Source: UBA3006 sp036746695 (GTDB taxonomy: Bacteria; Actinomycetota; Acidimicrobiia; Acidimicrobiales; Ilumatobacteraceae). Taken from it: a stretch of 64,000 nucleotides of DNA. The DNA is taken from contig DAIODP010000001.1 of the NCBI GenBank assembly GCA_036746695.1, forward strand, positions 930,001-994,000, given 5' to 3'. The position numbers and the translations under genes are program-made. Of the stretch, positions 43,089 through 52,428 are shown piece after piece (the stretch's first letter is position 1; every line of letters begins with the position of its first letter). The notes under the pieces were generated by a model. It did no database searches. It saw only the letters and a program-made list of their open reading frames with translations, and was not told where the DNA came from.

Positions 43089-43980
43089 ACCTGCGCACGC
43101 CCTCGGCTAAACCAACAAATTCGTTCATCTGCAACACCGAACGCAACCGTGCAGTGTCTGCATAAATCCCGTTTTGGTCCCCGGGTGTCGGGTCTGTCAC
43201 TTCAACAGTTGTTCCCACAACGTGGCCCTTCACCGTTTCCAACACTTGCGCGACAGTGGTTCGCACGCCTGTTCCGATGTTGATGGTGTTTCCTCCAACG
43301 CCGTCAAATGTTGCGGCGCGGAACCAGGCTTCCACCACATCTTCGATAAAAATAAAATCACGGAATCGCTCCAAAGAGCCCTTCACCACTATGTGCTTGT
43401 TTGCCAACGCTTGAGCCAAATAGATGCTCACCATCCCTTGGCGCAGGTTGCTCATGTCTTGCCCAGGCCCGTACACGTTGAACATGCGCATGTTTACGCT
43501 CGATAACTGCTTTGCAAACACTGCTAGATAATTCTCGGCAGCCAACTTGCCCACGCCGTAACACGACAGCGGCGCAACGTGTTCGTCTTCGGCAATAGGT
43601 GCATCCGGCACGTTGCCATACACCGACATCGAGCTTGCGTAGACAAAACGTTGCACCCCAACCGAGATGGAATATTGAATGAGGTTCAGTGTCGACACCG
43701 TGTTCTTATGCAAATCGGCAACAGGGTCGTCAAAGCTCATCTCGCCAGACGACTGCCCCGCCAAGTGCAACACGGCAGCGCACTGCTTCGGCAATTTCTC
43801 AATGGTTCCCTGTACCGCCAAGTCACCCTCGACAAAATCAATAGATGAGGGAATGTTGGCAACCTTGCCCGACGACAAGTCATCCACACCGATAACGGCA
43901 AAACCTTCGCGCGCCATTCGCGCGGCAACCTGCGAGCCAATGAAGCCAGCAACACCGGTTACAACAACTGTTTTTGTCAC
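43063..43980 (-). CDS. NAD-dependent nucleotide-sugar epimerase/dehydratase
   Basis: A 305-residue extended SDR with TGVAGFIGS at the N-terminus, SSMSVYG and a complete catalytic Tyr-x-x-x-Lys (SCYGVGKLAAENY), plus RMFNVYGPGQ. This is the UDP-glucose 4-epimerase/GDP-mannose dehydratase-like group; exact reaction unknown. GTG 43980 places it 17 bases after the ABC-F stop; a longer reading would overlap that gene. It converges with the KdsB-like gene, and a sugar-modifying role in the same glycan is plausible. Confidence 0.85.
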   Translation of the reverse strand: MTKTVVVTGVAGFIGSQVAARMAREGFAVIGVDDLSSGKVANIPSSIDFVEGDLAVQGTIEKLPKQCAAVLHLAGQSSGEMSFDDPVADLHKNTVSTLNLIQYSISVGVQRFVYASSMSVYGNVPDAPIAEDEHVAPLSCYGVGKLAAENYLAVFAKQLSSVNMRMFNVYGPGQDMSNLRQGMVSIYLAQALANKHIVVKGSLERFRDFIFIEDVVEAWFRAATFDGVGGNTINIGTGVRTTVAQVLETVKGHVVGTTVEVTDPTPGDQNGIYADTARLRSVLQMNEFVGLAEGVRRFSEFVKTA

Positions 43981-43997
43981 GAGAATGAATGTAGTTG

Positions 43998-45614
43998 CTA
44001 GGCCAGGCTCACCAAGTCGAGCCACTCGTTACTGAAGTAATCCACCTGCCCATCGGGCATCAGCAGCACTTTCGTCGGTGCCAATTGCTCTACAAATTCG
44101 GTGTCGTGACTTACCAAAATGATGGCGCCCTTCCAAGCAGACAACGCATCGGCCACTGCCTGGCGGCTTGGTGGGTCGAGGTTGTTGGTCGGTTCGTCCA
44201 AAAACAACAAGTTGTTACGGCCCACCATCAGCATGGCAAGCGCAAGTTTCGTTTTTTCGCCACCCGACAACGTGGCCGACTCTTGAAACACTTTGGTGCC
44301 CGACAAACCGAACATACCCAACATGCCACGCAGCTGCGTCTCGGTAAGCCCAAGGCGCACCGGCGCATGCCTGCGCATGTGATCAATTAATGAGGCCTCT
44401 GGGTCGAGGTTGTCGTGTTCCTGCGCGAAGTACCCACTCGTTACTTGATACCCAAACTCAATCTCACCGGCATCGGGCTTCGACTCGCCTGCAAGCATGC
44501 GCAAGAGTGTGGTTTTGCCCGCGCCGTTAAGGCCGAGCACCAACAACCGCTCGCCTCTGCCCAAATCAAAACTCACGTCATGAAAAATGTCTGGCCCACC
44601 AAAGGTTTTTCGCAAGCCACTCGCAGTAATCACGGTTTGACCTGCAGCAGGCGGTTCGGGAAAGCGCACCTTTAGTTGCCTGTCTTTGCTTGGGCCTTCT
44701 ACTTTGGTTTCCTCAATACGTGCAATTCGTTTCTCGATGCTGTGCGCCATTGCGGCCTTCGACGCCTTCGCACCAAAACGATCCACCACGCCCTGCAACC
44801 GTGCAACTTCCTTTTCTTGCAGCGATGCCTTCTTCGCCAACCGCGACTCGTCGGCAGCGCGCGACGACAAATACTGCGTGTACGTACCGCGATACTCCAC
44901 AATTTCTCCAACCGAATCCTCTTGCGCCCTATCAAGATGCAGCACTCGGGTAATTGCCTCATCCAACAATTCCAAGTCGTGGCTAATCACCAACAATGCT
45001 CCGCGATAGTCGCGCAAAAATCCAAGCAGCCACGTCTTTGCATCAATATCCAAGTGGTTGGTTGGTTCGTCCAGCAACAGCGTGTCGCTTCCTGCAAACA
45101 AAATGCGCGCCAACTCCACACGCCTGCGCTCGCCACCCGACAACACGCTCAACTGCGAACTCAATCTGTCGCTTTTCAATCCAAGCCCGGCGGCAATTGC
45201 TCGCGCTTCACTTTCTGCCGCATAACCGCCCTTCGATGCAAACTCATCTTCGGCTTTCGAGAACTTGGCAATGTTTTGTGGTGTTGCCGACGCTTCCATT
45301 GCAGCGCGCAACTTTTCTATGCGGGCCAGGTCTTCGTCAATCTGTCTTCCCGACAACACGTGCGAAATGGCCGACAGTGTTTCACGCGAACCAGGGATTT
45401 TTGGGTCTTGCGGCAAATAACCAAAGCCGCCTTTTCGCAGCACCTTGCCAAGGTGCGGCTCTACTGCGCCACCCAGCACCTTGAACAAACTTGTTTTGCC
45501 CGCGCCGTTGCGGCCTACAAGGCCTGCTTTGTCGCGCGGCATCACGGTGAACGATGCATTCTCCACCACCATCTTCCCGCCAACTTCAACGGAGAGACCT
45601 TGCACCTGTAGCAC
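43998..45614 (-). CDS. ABC-F family ATPase
   Basis: A 538-residue cytoplasmic protein with two ABC domains and no membrane helices: Walker A GRNGAGKTS and GLNGAGKTT, signatures LSGGERRR and LSGGEKTK, with a linker between them containing LAKKASLQEKEVARLQGVVDRF. ABC-F proteins act on the ribosome (translation factor EttA-type or antibiotic resistance type); the sub-type is not assignable. GTG start at 45614. Its divergent neighbour is the membrane glycosyltransferase at 45707. Confidence 0.9.
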   Translation of the reverse strand: MLQVQGLSVEVGGKMVVENASFTVMPRDKAGLVGRNGAGKTSLFKVLGGAVEPHLGKVLRKGGFGYLPQDPKIPGSRETLSAISHVLSGRQIDEDLARIEKLRAAMEASATPQNIAKFSKAEDEFASKGGYAAESEARAIAAGLGLKSDRLSSQLSVLSGGERRRVELARILFAGSDTLLLDEPTNHLDIDAKTWLLGFLRDYRGALLVISHDLELLDEAITRVLHLDRAQEDSVGEIVEYRGTYTQYLSSRAADESRLAKKASLQEKEVARLQGVVDRFGAKASKAAMAHSIEKRIARIEETKVEGPSKDRQLKVRFPEPPAAGQTVITASGLRKTFGGPDIFHDVSFDLGRGERLLVLGLNGAGKTTLLRMLAGESKPDAGEIEFGYQVTSGYFAQEHDNLDPEASLIDHMRRHAPVRLGLTETQLRGMLGMFGLSGTKVFQESATLSGGEKTKLALAMLMVGRNNLLFLDEPTNNLDPPSRQAVADALSAWKGAIILVSHDTEFVEQLAPTKVLLMPDGQVDYFSNEWLDLVSLA

Positions 45615-45706
45615 CCGTTCAGGGTGTCATCTCTTCACGCTCACTCCAACGTCAATACGCCACTAATCGCAAATTCCACACTGTTTTATGGCACTACGAT
45701 CATCCC

Positions 45707-47215
45707 GTGTTGTTACCTCCTCAGCGAACATTCCGACTGCTCCTGGCGGTTTTTGCTGGTGTATCGGCACTTCTTGTCGTCATCACCAACTGGTCTGGCA
45801 TCGGCTGGAGTTGGGATTCCACCGATTATGTGTCTGCCGGCCGTTCTATTTCGCGTGGCTTAGGCCCACTCGATGTAACCGCCCAACCCATGACGGTGCG
45901 CACACCTGGGTACCCGGCCCTCATAGCGATTGGCGAGTGGCTCAACTTGCCCACCAATTTCACCCTCGTTGCTATCAACGCTGTGTGCGCAAGCATCGTC
46001 ACCACTTGTACCTTTACCGTGCTCTATAGGCACACCCGCAAAGTAACCGCAATCATTGCCACATCGTTTGTTCTGCTCAACCCATCACTGCTTTGGCAAT
46101 ACTCCATGGCCTGGAGCGAACCCCCATTTGTTGCAGCGCTCATGCTCACCATCGTTGTTTCGTTATATATGCAACACCCAGCAAAGTACGCAATTCTCGC
46201 CGGGCTCTTCACTGCGCTCTTCTTCATGCGCTACGTCGGCCCAGTCTTTTCTGCCCCAATTGCATCAGTTGGCGTGCTTGCCGACGCACGCTTTCGCGGC
46301 TGGCTCAAATCGCTTATTGGCAATGCCGCGGCACTTCTTGCATCGTTCATTCCCATGTGGTGGTGGCTCGCCCGCAATCAACGCATCGACGGCACATTCA
46401 CTGGCGCGCGCCAACCCGGCGGTGGAACATTTCTCGAAGCACTCCTAAACGGGTTCGGCACCATCGGAACGTTCTTTAGTGGCCAACCATTCGATTCCAT
46501 CAGCTACCAAAACTGGTCTAACTATCCGATAGCCGCACAAATAACTTTTGTCATACTTTCTTTAGTCTCAGTTGGGCTGCTAGCCACACTTTCCAAACAA
46601 ATATCAGCAAGCATCTTTCGCAGCCCAACCGCAATCGCTGCTGCCATGCCAGCCTTTGTTGCTTTCACCTATCTAGTTTTTTCTGCATATCGTTTTGTTC
46701 ACTGGGAGTTGGGCCGCCTCGACACCCGCATGATGGTGCCACTTCTTGCCCCCATCGTCGTCGTTATTGCTATCGCCGTCGACTACGCAACCAAAAACAA
46801 CAAACGTGTTTCTGTCGCGTTGCTTGCATTTGCCCTTTCGGTTGTGTTGGTAAACGCCGTGGTATTCGCCGTTGACACCGCTTCGTTCGCCACAAACAGC
46901 AGACACTCATCGACAACCGAAAATCAGAATGTTCCCCTCTATGCATTTGTCCGCGAATTGCCCCCATCTAGCGGCCTATTTAGTAACGCCCCGCAACAAC
47001 TGGCGCCCTTTGTCGAAAACTGGCCCATCTTCACCCAGTTTCAGATGGACACACCCTGGCCAGTTGCATGCACGCATCGCTACGCCGTGTGGTTCAAAGC
47101 ATTCCCCGTGCAGGACAACATTCCAAACATGACGCCCGTGTTATACGAAGATGCAACGGGTGTTGTTTATGATTTGGGCCTGTGCTCTACCGACATCAAC
47201 ACCATTTGGGATTAA
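45707..47215 (+). CDS. polytopic membrane glycosyltransferase-like protein (GT-C)
   Basis: A 502-residue membrane protein starting at GTG 45707 (MLLPPQRTFRLL); longer in-frame sequence overlaps the ABC-F gene and is less plausible. About ten hydrophobic helices follow an N-terminal loop with WSWDSTDYVSAGRSISRG, the Asp-containing first extracytoplasmic loop typical of GT-C enzymes, and TPGYPALIAIGEWL. The C-terminal domain contains FVRELPPSSGLFSNAP. A polyprenyl-linked sugar donor is expected. Precedes a GT2 gene by 4 bases. Confidence 0.8.
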   Translation: MLLPPQRTFRLLLAVFAGVSALLVVITNWSGIGWSWDSTDYVSAGRSISRGLGPLDVTAQPMTVRTPGYPALIAIGEWLNLPTNFTLVAINAVCASIVTTCTFTVLYRHTRKVTAIIATSFVLLNPSLLWQYSMAWSEPPFVAALMLTIVVSLYMQHPAKYAILAGLFTALFFMRYVGPVFSAPIASVGVLADARFRGWLKSLIGNAAALLASFIPMWWWLARNQRIDGTFTGARQPGGGTFLEALLNGFGTIGTFFSGQPFDSISYQNWSNYPIAAQITFVILSLVSVGLLATLSKQISASIFRSPTAIAAAMPAFVAFTYLVFSAYRFVHWELGRLDTRMMVPLLAPIVVVIAIAVDYATKNNKRVSVALLAFALSVVLVNAVVFAVDTASFATNSRHSSTTENQNVPLYAFVRELPPSSGLFSNAPQQLAPFVENWPIFTQFQMDTPWPVACTHRYAVWFKAFPVQDNIPNMTPVLYEDATGVVYDLGLCSTDINTIWD

Positions 47216-47219
47216 CCGC

Positions 47220-47963
47220 TTGAGCTCGCCCAAAATTGCCATCCTTGTTGTCGCTTACAACGCCGAAGACACACTGCACAAAGTGCTCGACCGCATCCCT
47301 CAAGACTTTGTCAACAAAATTGCTGTGGTCTTGGTTTGCGATGATGCCAGTACCGACAGCACACACGACCAAGCGATCAAATATCAGCAGATCTCAAATC
47401 TCCCCCTCAACATTGTTCGCCACTCCAAAAATCGTGGCTACGGCGGCAACCAGAAGTTTGGCTACAGGTGGGCCATAGATAACGGGATGGACGTCGTGGT
47501 CCTACTTCACGGAGATGGCCAATACGCCCCCGAGGAGATCCCACGAATGGTGGGGCCAATCTTGGACAATACAGCCGATGTTGTCTTTGGTTCGCGGATG
47601 ATGCAACGATCAAAAGCGATCAAAGGTGGAATGCCGCTCTACAAATTCGTTGGCAACATCTTTCTCACCTCCACACAAAACCTCCTTACTAGTGTCCGCC
47701 TCAGCGAATGGCACACCGGCTATCGCGCATACCGTGTGAAGTCTCTAAATAATGTCTCATTTGAGAAAAACTCCAACTACTTCGACTTCGACACGCAGAT
47801 CATCCTGCAGATGATTGGGTCCCAACAACGCATCACCGAACTGCAGATACCCACTTTTTATGGCGAGGAAATATCACGCGTCAATACGATCAAATATGGT
47901 CTGCAAATACTTGGCCATACCATCAAATACGCCTTACGACACAGGGTCGGTAAGCGCAGTTAA
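47220..47963 (+). CDS. family 2 glycosyltransferase (DPM1-like)
   Basis: A 247-residue GT2 enzyme starting at TTG 47220. KIAILVVAYNAEDTLHKVLDRIP, VCDDASTDSTHD, NRGYGGNQKFGYRWAIDNGMDVVVLLHGDGQYAPEEI and FGSRMM match the dolichyl-phosphate mannose/glucose synthase-like branch that makes polyprenyl-linked sugars. No membrane helices are obvious. It directly follows the GT-C gene, whose lipid-linked donor it might make (inference). Confidence 0.88.
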   Translation: MSSPKIAILVVAYNAEDTLHKVLDRIPQDFVNKIAVVLVCDDASTDSTHDQAIKYQQISNLPLNIVRHSKNRGYGGNQKFGYRWAIDNGMDVVVLLHGDGQYAPEEIPRMVGPILDNTADVVFGSRMMQRSKAIKGGMPLYKFVGNIFLTSTQNLLTSVRLSEWHTGYRAYRVKSLNNVSFEKNSNYFDFDTQIILQMIGSQQRITELQIPTFYGEEISRVNTIKYGLQILGHTIKYALRHRVGKRS

Positions 47964-47974
47964 ACACATTTGTA

Positions 47975-48064
47975 TGGCGGAAGGGGGGGGATTTGAACCC
48001 CCGGTGAACTTGCGCCCACGACGGTTTTCGAAACCGTTCCATTCGGCCGCTCTGGCACCCTTCC
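47975..48064 (-). tRNA. tRNA-Ser(CGA)
   Basis: On the minus strand a 7-bp acceptor stem (GGAAGGG with CCCTTCC; 48058-48064 and 47979-47985), a long variable arm and a T-loop TTCAAAT fold as a class II serine tRNA. The anticodon loop is TTCGAAA, giving anticodon CGA for codon UCG. CCA is encoded at 47975-47977. It lies inside the surface-glycan region, just downstream of the ATP-grasp gene. Confidence 0.93.
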
Positions 48065-48106
48065 GTTCTAAATCTTACTGGGCAAATTAGCGAACAATTG
48101 AAGACA

Positions 48107-49279
48107 TTAGGAATTCATTACGGGTACATAATGCGCACCGAAGTCCTGCATGAAATCTCTTAGTCGATACGGATCGGCGCACTGAAAGATTCCGATGCCT
48201 ATTTTTTCAATCATATAGTCCCGCACCAAAGTCGGTGGCTCCCGCAAAACTGTCGTCTCAATTTCCAACTCACTATACGTTGAAGAAACGGTTACAGAAA
48301 TACATTCTCCATTTTCTTGCACCATCAAGCATTGTCGCAATGTCGGTATTAATGAAACTATGTTTGGAGCGTTGACACCACTTCCAAGTGCGGCACTTAC
48401 AATTTCCTTGCTGATGTCAAAACCAGTGGCACTGGTTATTAACTGAAGGTAAAGGTCTCCTGGTGGTCTTCTACAAACATCAATGATCATTGGTCCAGAG
48501 ACAGTTTCAATAAACTGCAGATGAAATACACCATCAACCATCCCCATTGCGTCCGCAATTCTTGATACATACTCAAGCATTAATGCACACGAGTCCTGTT
48601 TGAGCACAGATGGTGTAACTGCGGCAGACACCAAAAATGGGTTGGGGTATGACACCTCATCAGCAAAAAATGTGAATACAGGTTTTTGCTGTTTTATGAG
48701 TACACACAAACTGTGTAATGGGCCTTCGATGAAGTCTTCGAGCACAACTCGACTCTTTCTTGAAAGTGCCAAAGCTCTACCGATGATTTCTTTTGCATGA
48801 AGAACATTTGAGATGACCGCAACGCCTTTTCCACCCGTCAGATCGACTGGTTTGCATATTTGTCTACCCGGCAGAGTTCCGACGTACTCCAGCGCTGATT
48901 CGAGATTGTCAAAAGAATGCGAATTTGGGGTCGGGATGCCAATAGATTTACAAAACGAACGAAAGCGATCCTTTGTATGGATCATTTCCACCAAGTAGGT
49001 ATCGTCGTATCCCGGCAAGCCCAATTGATTTGATACTCGCGCTGCAGTTATTGCGGCAAAGTCATTGCAGCCGGCAATCAGAGCGATTGCCCCTCTTCGT
49101 TTAACTAGTGACAAGACCGCCTCGGATGATGAATAATCGCAAAGCTCAAAGTGATCCGCTTCATTAATTGCATGGCCTCCTGGATCGCCGCTGAGTAAAA
49201 GTGATGTATGCCCAAGTTCGGCAACGGCCCTGACAAGAGGTAACTCTGCATGGCTGGACCCAAGAATTGCAATTAACAT
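48107..49279 (-). CDS. ATP-grasp ligase of a surface-glycan locus
   Basis: A 390-residue ATP-grasp protein. The N-terminal domain opens IAILGSSHAELPLVRAVAELG, then KPVDLTGGKGVAVIS binds nucleotide and VVLEDFIEGPLHSL and IIDVCRRPPGDLY supply the later motifs. It is of the PurK/carbamoyl-phosphate-synthase-like type, joining an acid to an amine. Such genes occur in glycan loci to add amino acid or related groups to sugars (inference). A+T-rich: line 48661-48720 has 20 G+C of 60 by hand count. Third in a minus-strand unit with 6-base and 3-base gaps. Confidence 0.82.
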   Translation of the reverse strand: MLIAILGSSHAELPLVRAVAELGHTSLLLSGDPGGHAINEADHFELCDYSSSEAVLSLVKRRGAIALIAGCNDFAAITAARVSNQLGLPGYDDTYLVEMIHTKDRFRSFCKSIGIPTPNSHSFDNLESALEYVGTLPGRQICKPVDLTGGKGVAVISNVLHAKEIIGRALALSRKSRVVLEDFIEGPLHSLCVLIKQQKPVFTFFADEVSYPNPFLVSAAVTPSVLKQDSCALMLEYVSRIADAMGMVDGVFHLQFIETVSGPMIIDVCRRPPGDLYLQLITSATGFDISKEIVSAALGSGVNAPNIVSLIPTLRQCLMVQENGECISVTVSSTYSELEIETTVLREPPTLVRDYMIEKIGIGIFQCADPYRLRDFMQDFGAHYVPVMNS

Positions 49280-49285
49280 CGATCT

Positions 49286-50344
49286 CTATTCCGTAGGAAC
49301 AAAAAACAAATCCGTTTCTGCAAAGCCTTCTGTATAGTGCCTGAGGTACACCGCATGCGTTGGCAAAATCTTGCTCACAAAGTCAAAGATTGACCAGATG
49401 TGCTCTGGATCGTGGTAGCAGGCAATAGCGAGCGTTGGTTTTGCCTTTTCCAAAGTCTTCGAGGCACCATGAAGAAAGTCTATTTCTGCACCCTCAATGT
49501 CTACTTTGATAAATGTAGGGTCTGTTATTTGGACACTGTCCAATGGCTTTATGACGCACAGTTCGTTCCCGCTGTCCGACGGCCTGGACGCACTGCCGTT
49601 ACTTTCAAACTTAAACTCTCCATATTCAGCCCCCAACCCAAACTGGTGTAAATGCACATTCGGGAAATCGCCTAAGTTTTTCTTGGCTTTTTCGTACGCG
49701 CTTGCAATTGGCTCAAAAACATGAATCTCTTTGTAGACAACTGCCCTCCTTGCAAACTGTACTGAGGTTTCGCCATCAAAGGCTCCGACGTCATAAAAAA
49801 CCGATTCGGGGCCGAGGGTGAGAAAGGGCTCAAAGTATTGATCTTCTTGCCGGTCAATAAATCCACTCATGCACGAGAGCTCATAGGACTCTCGAAATTG
49901 TAAAACAGCGTCCAGCGTCCGTACCGACTCGCTGTCGGCAAGAGCGCCTTTCAATTCTTGATAACGCTGGGAGTTGTCTGTCTTATCAAGTTGAACCCCC
50001 TGCCAATAGTTGATTTCCGTCAGCTTCCCCGCATTGGCGCGATAAAAGTCAAAATAATCGACTACGTTGACATTCAACTCTAGAAGTTTACGTTTTGCGG
50101 TCAGTGGCCTAACACCTACAACTGCAGATACAACAAGAGCATCAAGCGGAATCTCGATTGAACGAATAACCGGCACTCCACAGTAAGTGGTTTCGCCTAC
50201 CACATCATCAATAAATCCGGCCAACCCAAACACTTCATGTATTTCAGATCCCCATTTGTTACACCCAAATACGAAACGCCTGGCTGGATTCTTTGAAAAT
50301 TCTTCCATCCATGCATACAAATCTTCATTCACTGAAAACTTCAC
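49286..50344 (-). CDS. FkbM-family methyltransferase
   Basis: A 352-residue protein with a C-terminal FkbM methyltransferase domain: FYDVGAFDGETSVQFARR (SAM motif I), IHVFEPIASAYEKAKKNL and FIKVDIEGAEIDFLHGAS. The first 150 residues form a separate domain (FGCNKWGSEIHEVFGLAGFIDDVVG) resembling the Rossmann-like nucleotide-sugar binding module found fused to FkbM proteins in glycan clusters. Likely O-methylates a sugar residue. Between the Gfo/Idh and ATP-grasp genes on one strand. Confidence 0.85.
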   Translation of the reverse strand: MKFSVNEDLYAWMEEFSKNPARRFVFGCNKWGSEIHEVFGLAGFIDDVVGETTYCGVPVIRSIEIPLDALVVSAVVGVRPLTAKRKLLELNVNVVDYFDFYRANAGKLTEINYWQGVQLDKTDNSQRYQELKGALADSESVRTLDAVLQFRESYELSCMSGFIDRQEDQYFEPFLTLGPESVFYDVGAFDGETSVQFARRAVVYKEIHVFEPIASAYEKAKKNLGDFPNVHLHQFGLGAEYGEFKFESNGSASRPSDSGNELCVIKPLDSVQITDPTFIKVDIEGAEIDFLHGASKTLEKAKPTLAIACYHDPEHIWSIFDFVSKILPTHAVYLRHYTEGFAETDLFFVPTE

Positions 50345-50347
50345 AAG

Positions 50348-51466
50348 TTACACCTCCTGCCAGGATTGTGTTTTTGCTGAAGTGGACAACGCTGCAAGTG
50401 ATCTCATCACCGTCAAAGAATTATCTGCATCAAAGACAAAAGAGTTCGTCTGTTGCGAACGAAGCGCTTCGTAAATGTCATAATAAAGATTAGAAAATGC
50501 CTCAATGAACCCACTTGGATGGCCCATTTTGAATCGGTTGTAACGAGGCTCCTGTGCTACCAAACAATCCCTTGAACCGCGATGTATTTGGGTTTTATGT
50601 CCCGCATTGTTGCTCAGCAGAATCGATTCTGGGTCCGCTTGTAACCAATATGCAGATCCTGCTGACCCGAAAATTTCGATACTTAACCCATTCTGATGAC
50701 CCAATGCACACTTACTCCACCAGGCACTCGCATGTGAACCATCATCCAAATCGGCAAGCACATCAACGTCATCAACAACCGTCGGGAAATTTCCATTTGA
50801 TGACATGCGTGCAAATACGCGTTTGGGCCAGACCCCCAAAACAAAATGCAGCAGATGAAACACATGCGTTCCCAAATCAAGCGAAACCGTAGGGATGTCG
50901 GAATCCTTTAAGCGCCAACTTTGGGGAACGATTGGTGCTCCATCGGCATTGACGCGCAGGTAGCCCTCCTGCTGCATGGTCAAGCGCACACTGTGAATAG
51001 AACCAAAATCTCCACGCTCAACTCGGCGTTTCAGCTCCCTCACCATGGGGTAGCCCGTGTAGTTGAAGGTGACAAGCAGTTTTTTTGAACTTTGCTGTTG
51101 CACTTCACGTAACTGTTGCACTTCACTTGGCGACGAACACAATGGTTTTTCGCTGATTACGTCTACCCCGAGCCGAAGTGCCTCGCGGATCACCTCGAAG
51201 TGTGAATTAACAGGTGTCAATACCACTACCGCATCAAGAAGCCCCCGCTCCTCGTTAAGCATTGTGAGGAAATCTGGGTACAGACGATCCTCGGCCACCC
51301 CCCATGCATTTGCCGTTTCACTGTTGACGCTAGAATCTCGGCTAAAGCATCCGCTTGTAAGCGAAAATCTACGGTCCATAGAACTGGCAATACGATGGAC
51401 ATTCCCAATCGCTGAATGAACCGAACCGCCGACGAAACCAATGTTTAGGGGTTGCCTTGAGTACAT
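50348..51466 (-). CDS. Gfo/Idh/MocA-family oxidoreductase
   Basis: A 372-residue NAD(P)-dependent sugar dehydrogenase-like protein. NIGFVGGSVHSAIGNVH is the Rossmann start, VISEKPLCSS carries the family EKP lysine and LDLGTHVFHLLHFVLG the catalytic-domain His/Asp. Members oxidise or reduce sugars at C3 or remodel nucleotide sugars. ATG 51466 is preferred; an earlier start at 51532 is possible. Its start region overlaps the start of the divergent GT2 gene (51457), so their promoters must lie inside each other's coding sequence. Contains a short tandem duplication at about 51103-51135, EVQQLREVQQQ. Confidence 0.87.
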   Translation of the reverse strand: MYSRQPLNIGFVGGSVHSAIGNVHRIASSMDRRFSLTSGCFSRDSSVNSETANAWGVAEDRLYPDFLTMLNEERGLLDAVVVLTPVNSHFEVIREALRLGVDVISEKPLCSSPSEVQQLREVQQQSSKKLLVTFNYTGYPMVRELKRRVERGDFGSIHSVRLTMQQEGYLRVNADGAPIVPQSWRLKDSDIPTVSLDLGTHVFHLLHFVLGVWPKRVFARMSSNGNFPTVVDDVDVLADLDDGSHASAWWSKCALGHQNGLSIEIFGSAGSAYWLQADPESILLSNNAGHKTQIHRGSRDCLVAQEPRYNRFKMGHPSGFIEAFSNLYYDIYEALRSQQTNSFVFDADNSLTVMRSLAALSTSAKTQSWQEV

Positions 51467-52428
51467 ACGATGACAACCGTAGCCGAACCAACGCCAACGC
51501 TCTTTCCATCGTGGTGCCAGTGTTTCGGGCATCTCATCACATTGAAAATCTTCTCTATCAAATCCAGGAAGAGTGCGCCCCTCACTACAATCTCGAAATT
51601 ATTCTCGTCGATGACTTGAGCAACGATGAAACACTAAGAGTTATTAGGGCACTAACGCCCCGATTTCCAAATTTGGGCATTTCGTTGATTTCGTTGCGGA
51701 GGAATATGGGGCAAGCTGCAGCGACAGCGATCGGCCTTGCCCATGCGAAAAACAAGTACATCGTTACGATGGACGACGATCTTCAACACCACCCAAAAGA
51801 CATCAGCAAACTAATTGCTCATCTTGATGAAGATGATCTAGATTTTGTTGTTGCCAAGTTTGAAACAACTAAAGTTTCCCGCTTTAAGACAATCGCAAGA
51901 AGTATTGCTCATCGGCTCGCAGCTGCGAAATATCGAACTCCAAAGAATTTTGGATTTTCGTCGTTTTGCGTTTACCGAAGTGACTTCATCCAAAGCGCCG
52001 ATTTATTGTTCCGACCAAAAATTGAACTTGGATGGATGTTCGAACTTTCACAGCGATACGCCAATGTCCATCTGGAGCAGTTTGAGAGCATTCGGGCGTC
52101 GTCCACATATACATTCGGCTCCCTTTTACGTGCCTCAAAACCGCTCTTCCGCCACCTGTTCTCATTCTTGGTGCGGCCTATTGCAGCACTTGGTTTGATC
52201 AGTAGCGCGATAGCACTGGTCGTACTTGTTTACTACTTTTGGTTTTTTATTGTTACTGGATCACCAATCCCTGGCTTCGCCACACTTTCAATACTGATGC
52301 TCTTGTCGATAGGGATTTCCGGTGTTTTTCTGTTCACCGCTATGACTGAACTGCGCGAAATCCGGTCACTTGTTAACGAGAGGGTTTCCAACTCTGTATG
52401 CAGCATCGAACGCACGGGGCATGAATGA
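51457..52428 (+). CDS. family 2 glycosyltransferase with C-terminal membrane anchor
   Basis: A 323-residue GT2 enzyme of the ArnC/DPM-like group. LSIVVPVFRASHHIENLLYQI, VDDLSNDET, and TMDDDLQHHPKDISKLI carry the nucleotide and metal sites; two transmembrane helices near residues 240-300 anchor it. Apparent start TTG 51457. It likely transfers a sugar to polyprenyl phosphate. Its stop overlaps the aminotransferase start by 4 bases (ATGA), so the pair is one unit. Confidence 0.87.
   Translation: MSTYDDNRSRTNANALSIVVPVFRASHHIENLLYQIQEECAPHYNLEIILVDDLSNDETLRVIRALTPRFPNLGISLISLRRNMGQAAATAIGLAHAKNKYIVTMDDDLQHHPKDISKLIAHLDEDDLDFVVAKFETTKVSRFKTIARSIAHRLAAAKYRTPKNFGFSSFCVYRSDFIQSADLLFRPKIELGWMFELSQRYANVHLEQFESIRASSTYTFGSLLRASKPLFRHLFSFLVRPIAALGLISSAIALVVLVYYFWFFIVTGSPIPGFATLSILMLLSIGISGVFLFTAMTELREIRSLVNERVSNSVCSIERTGHE

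Noticed and set aside
51103..51135. Short tandem repeat of about 16 bases
   Set aside because: It lies in frame in the Gfo/Idh gene and encodes EVQQLREVQQQ; two imperfect copies are not a CRISPR or regulatory array.
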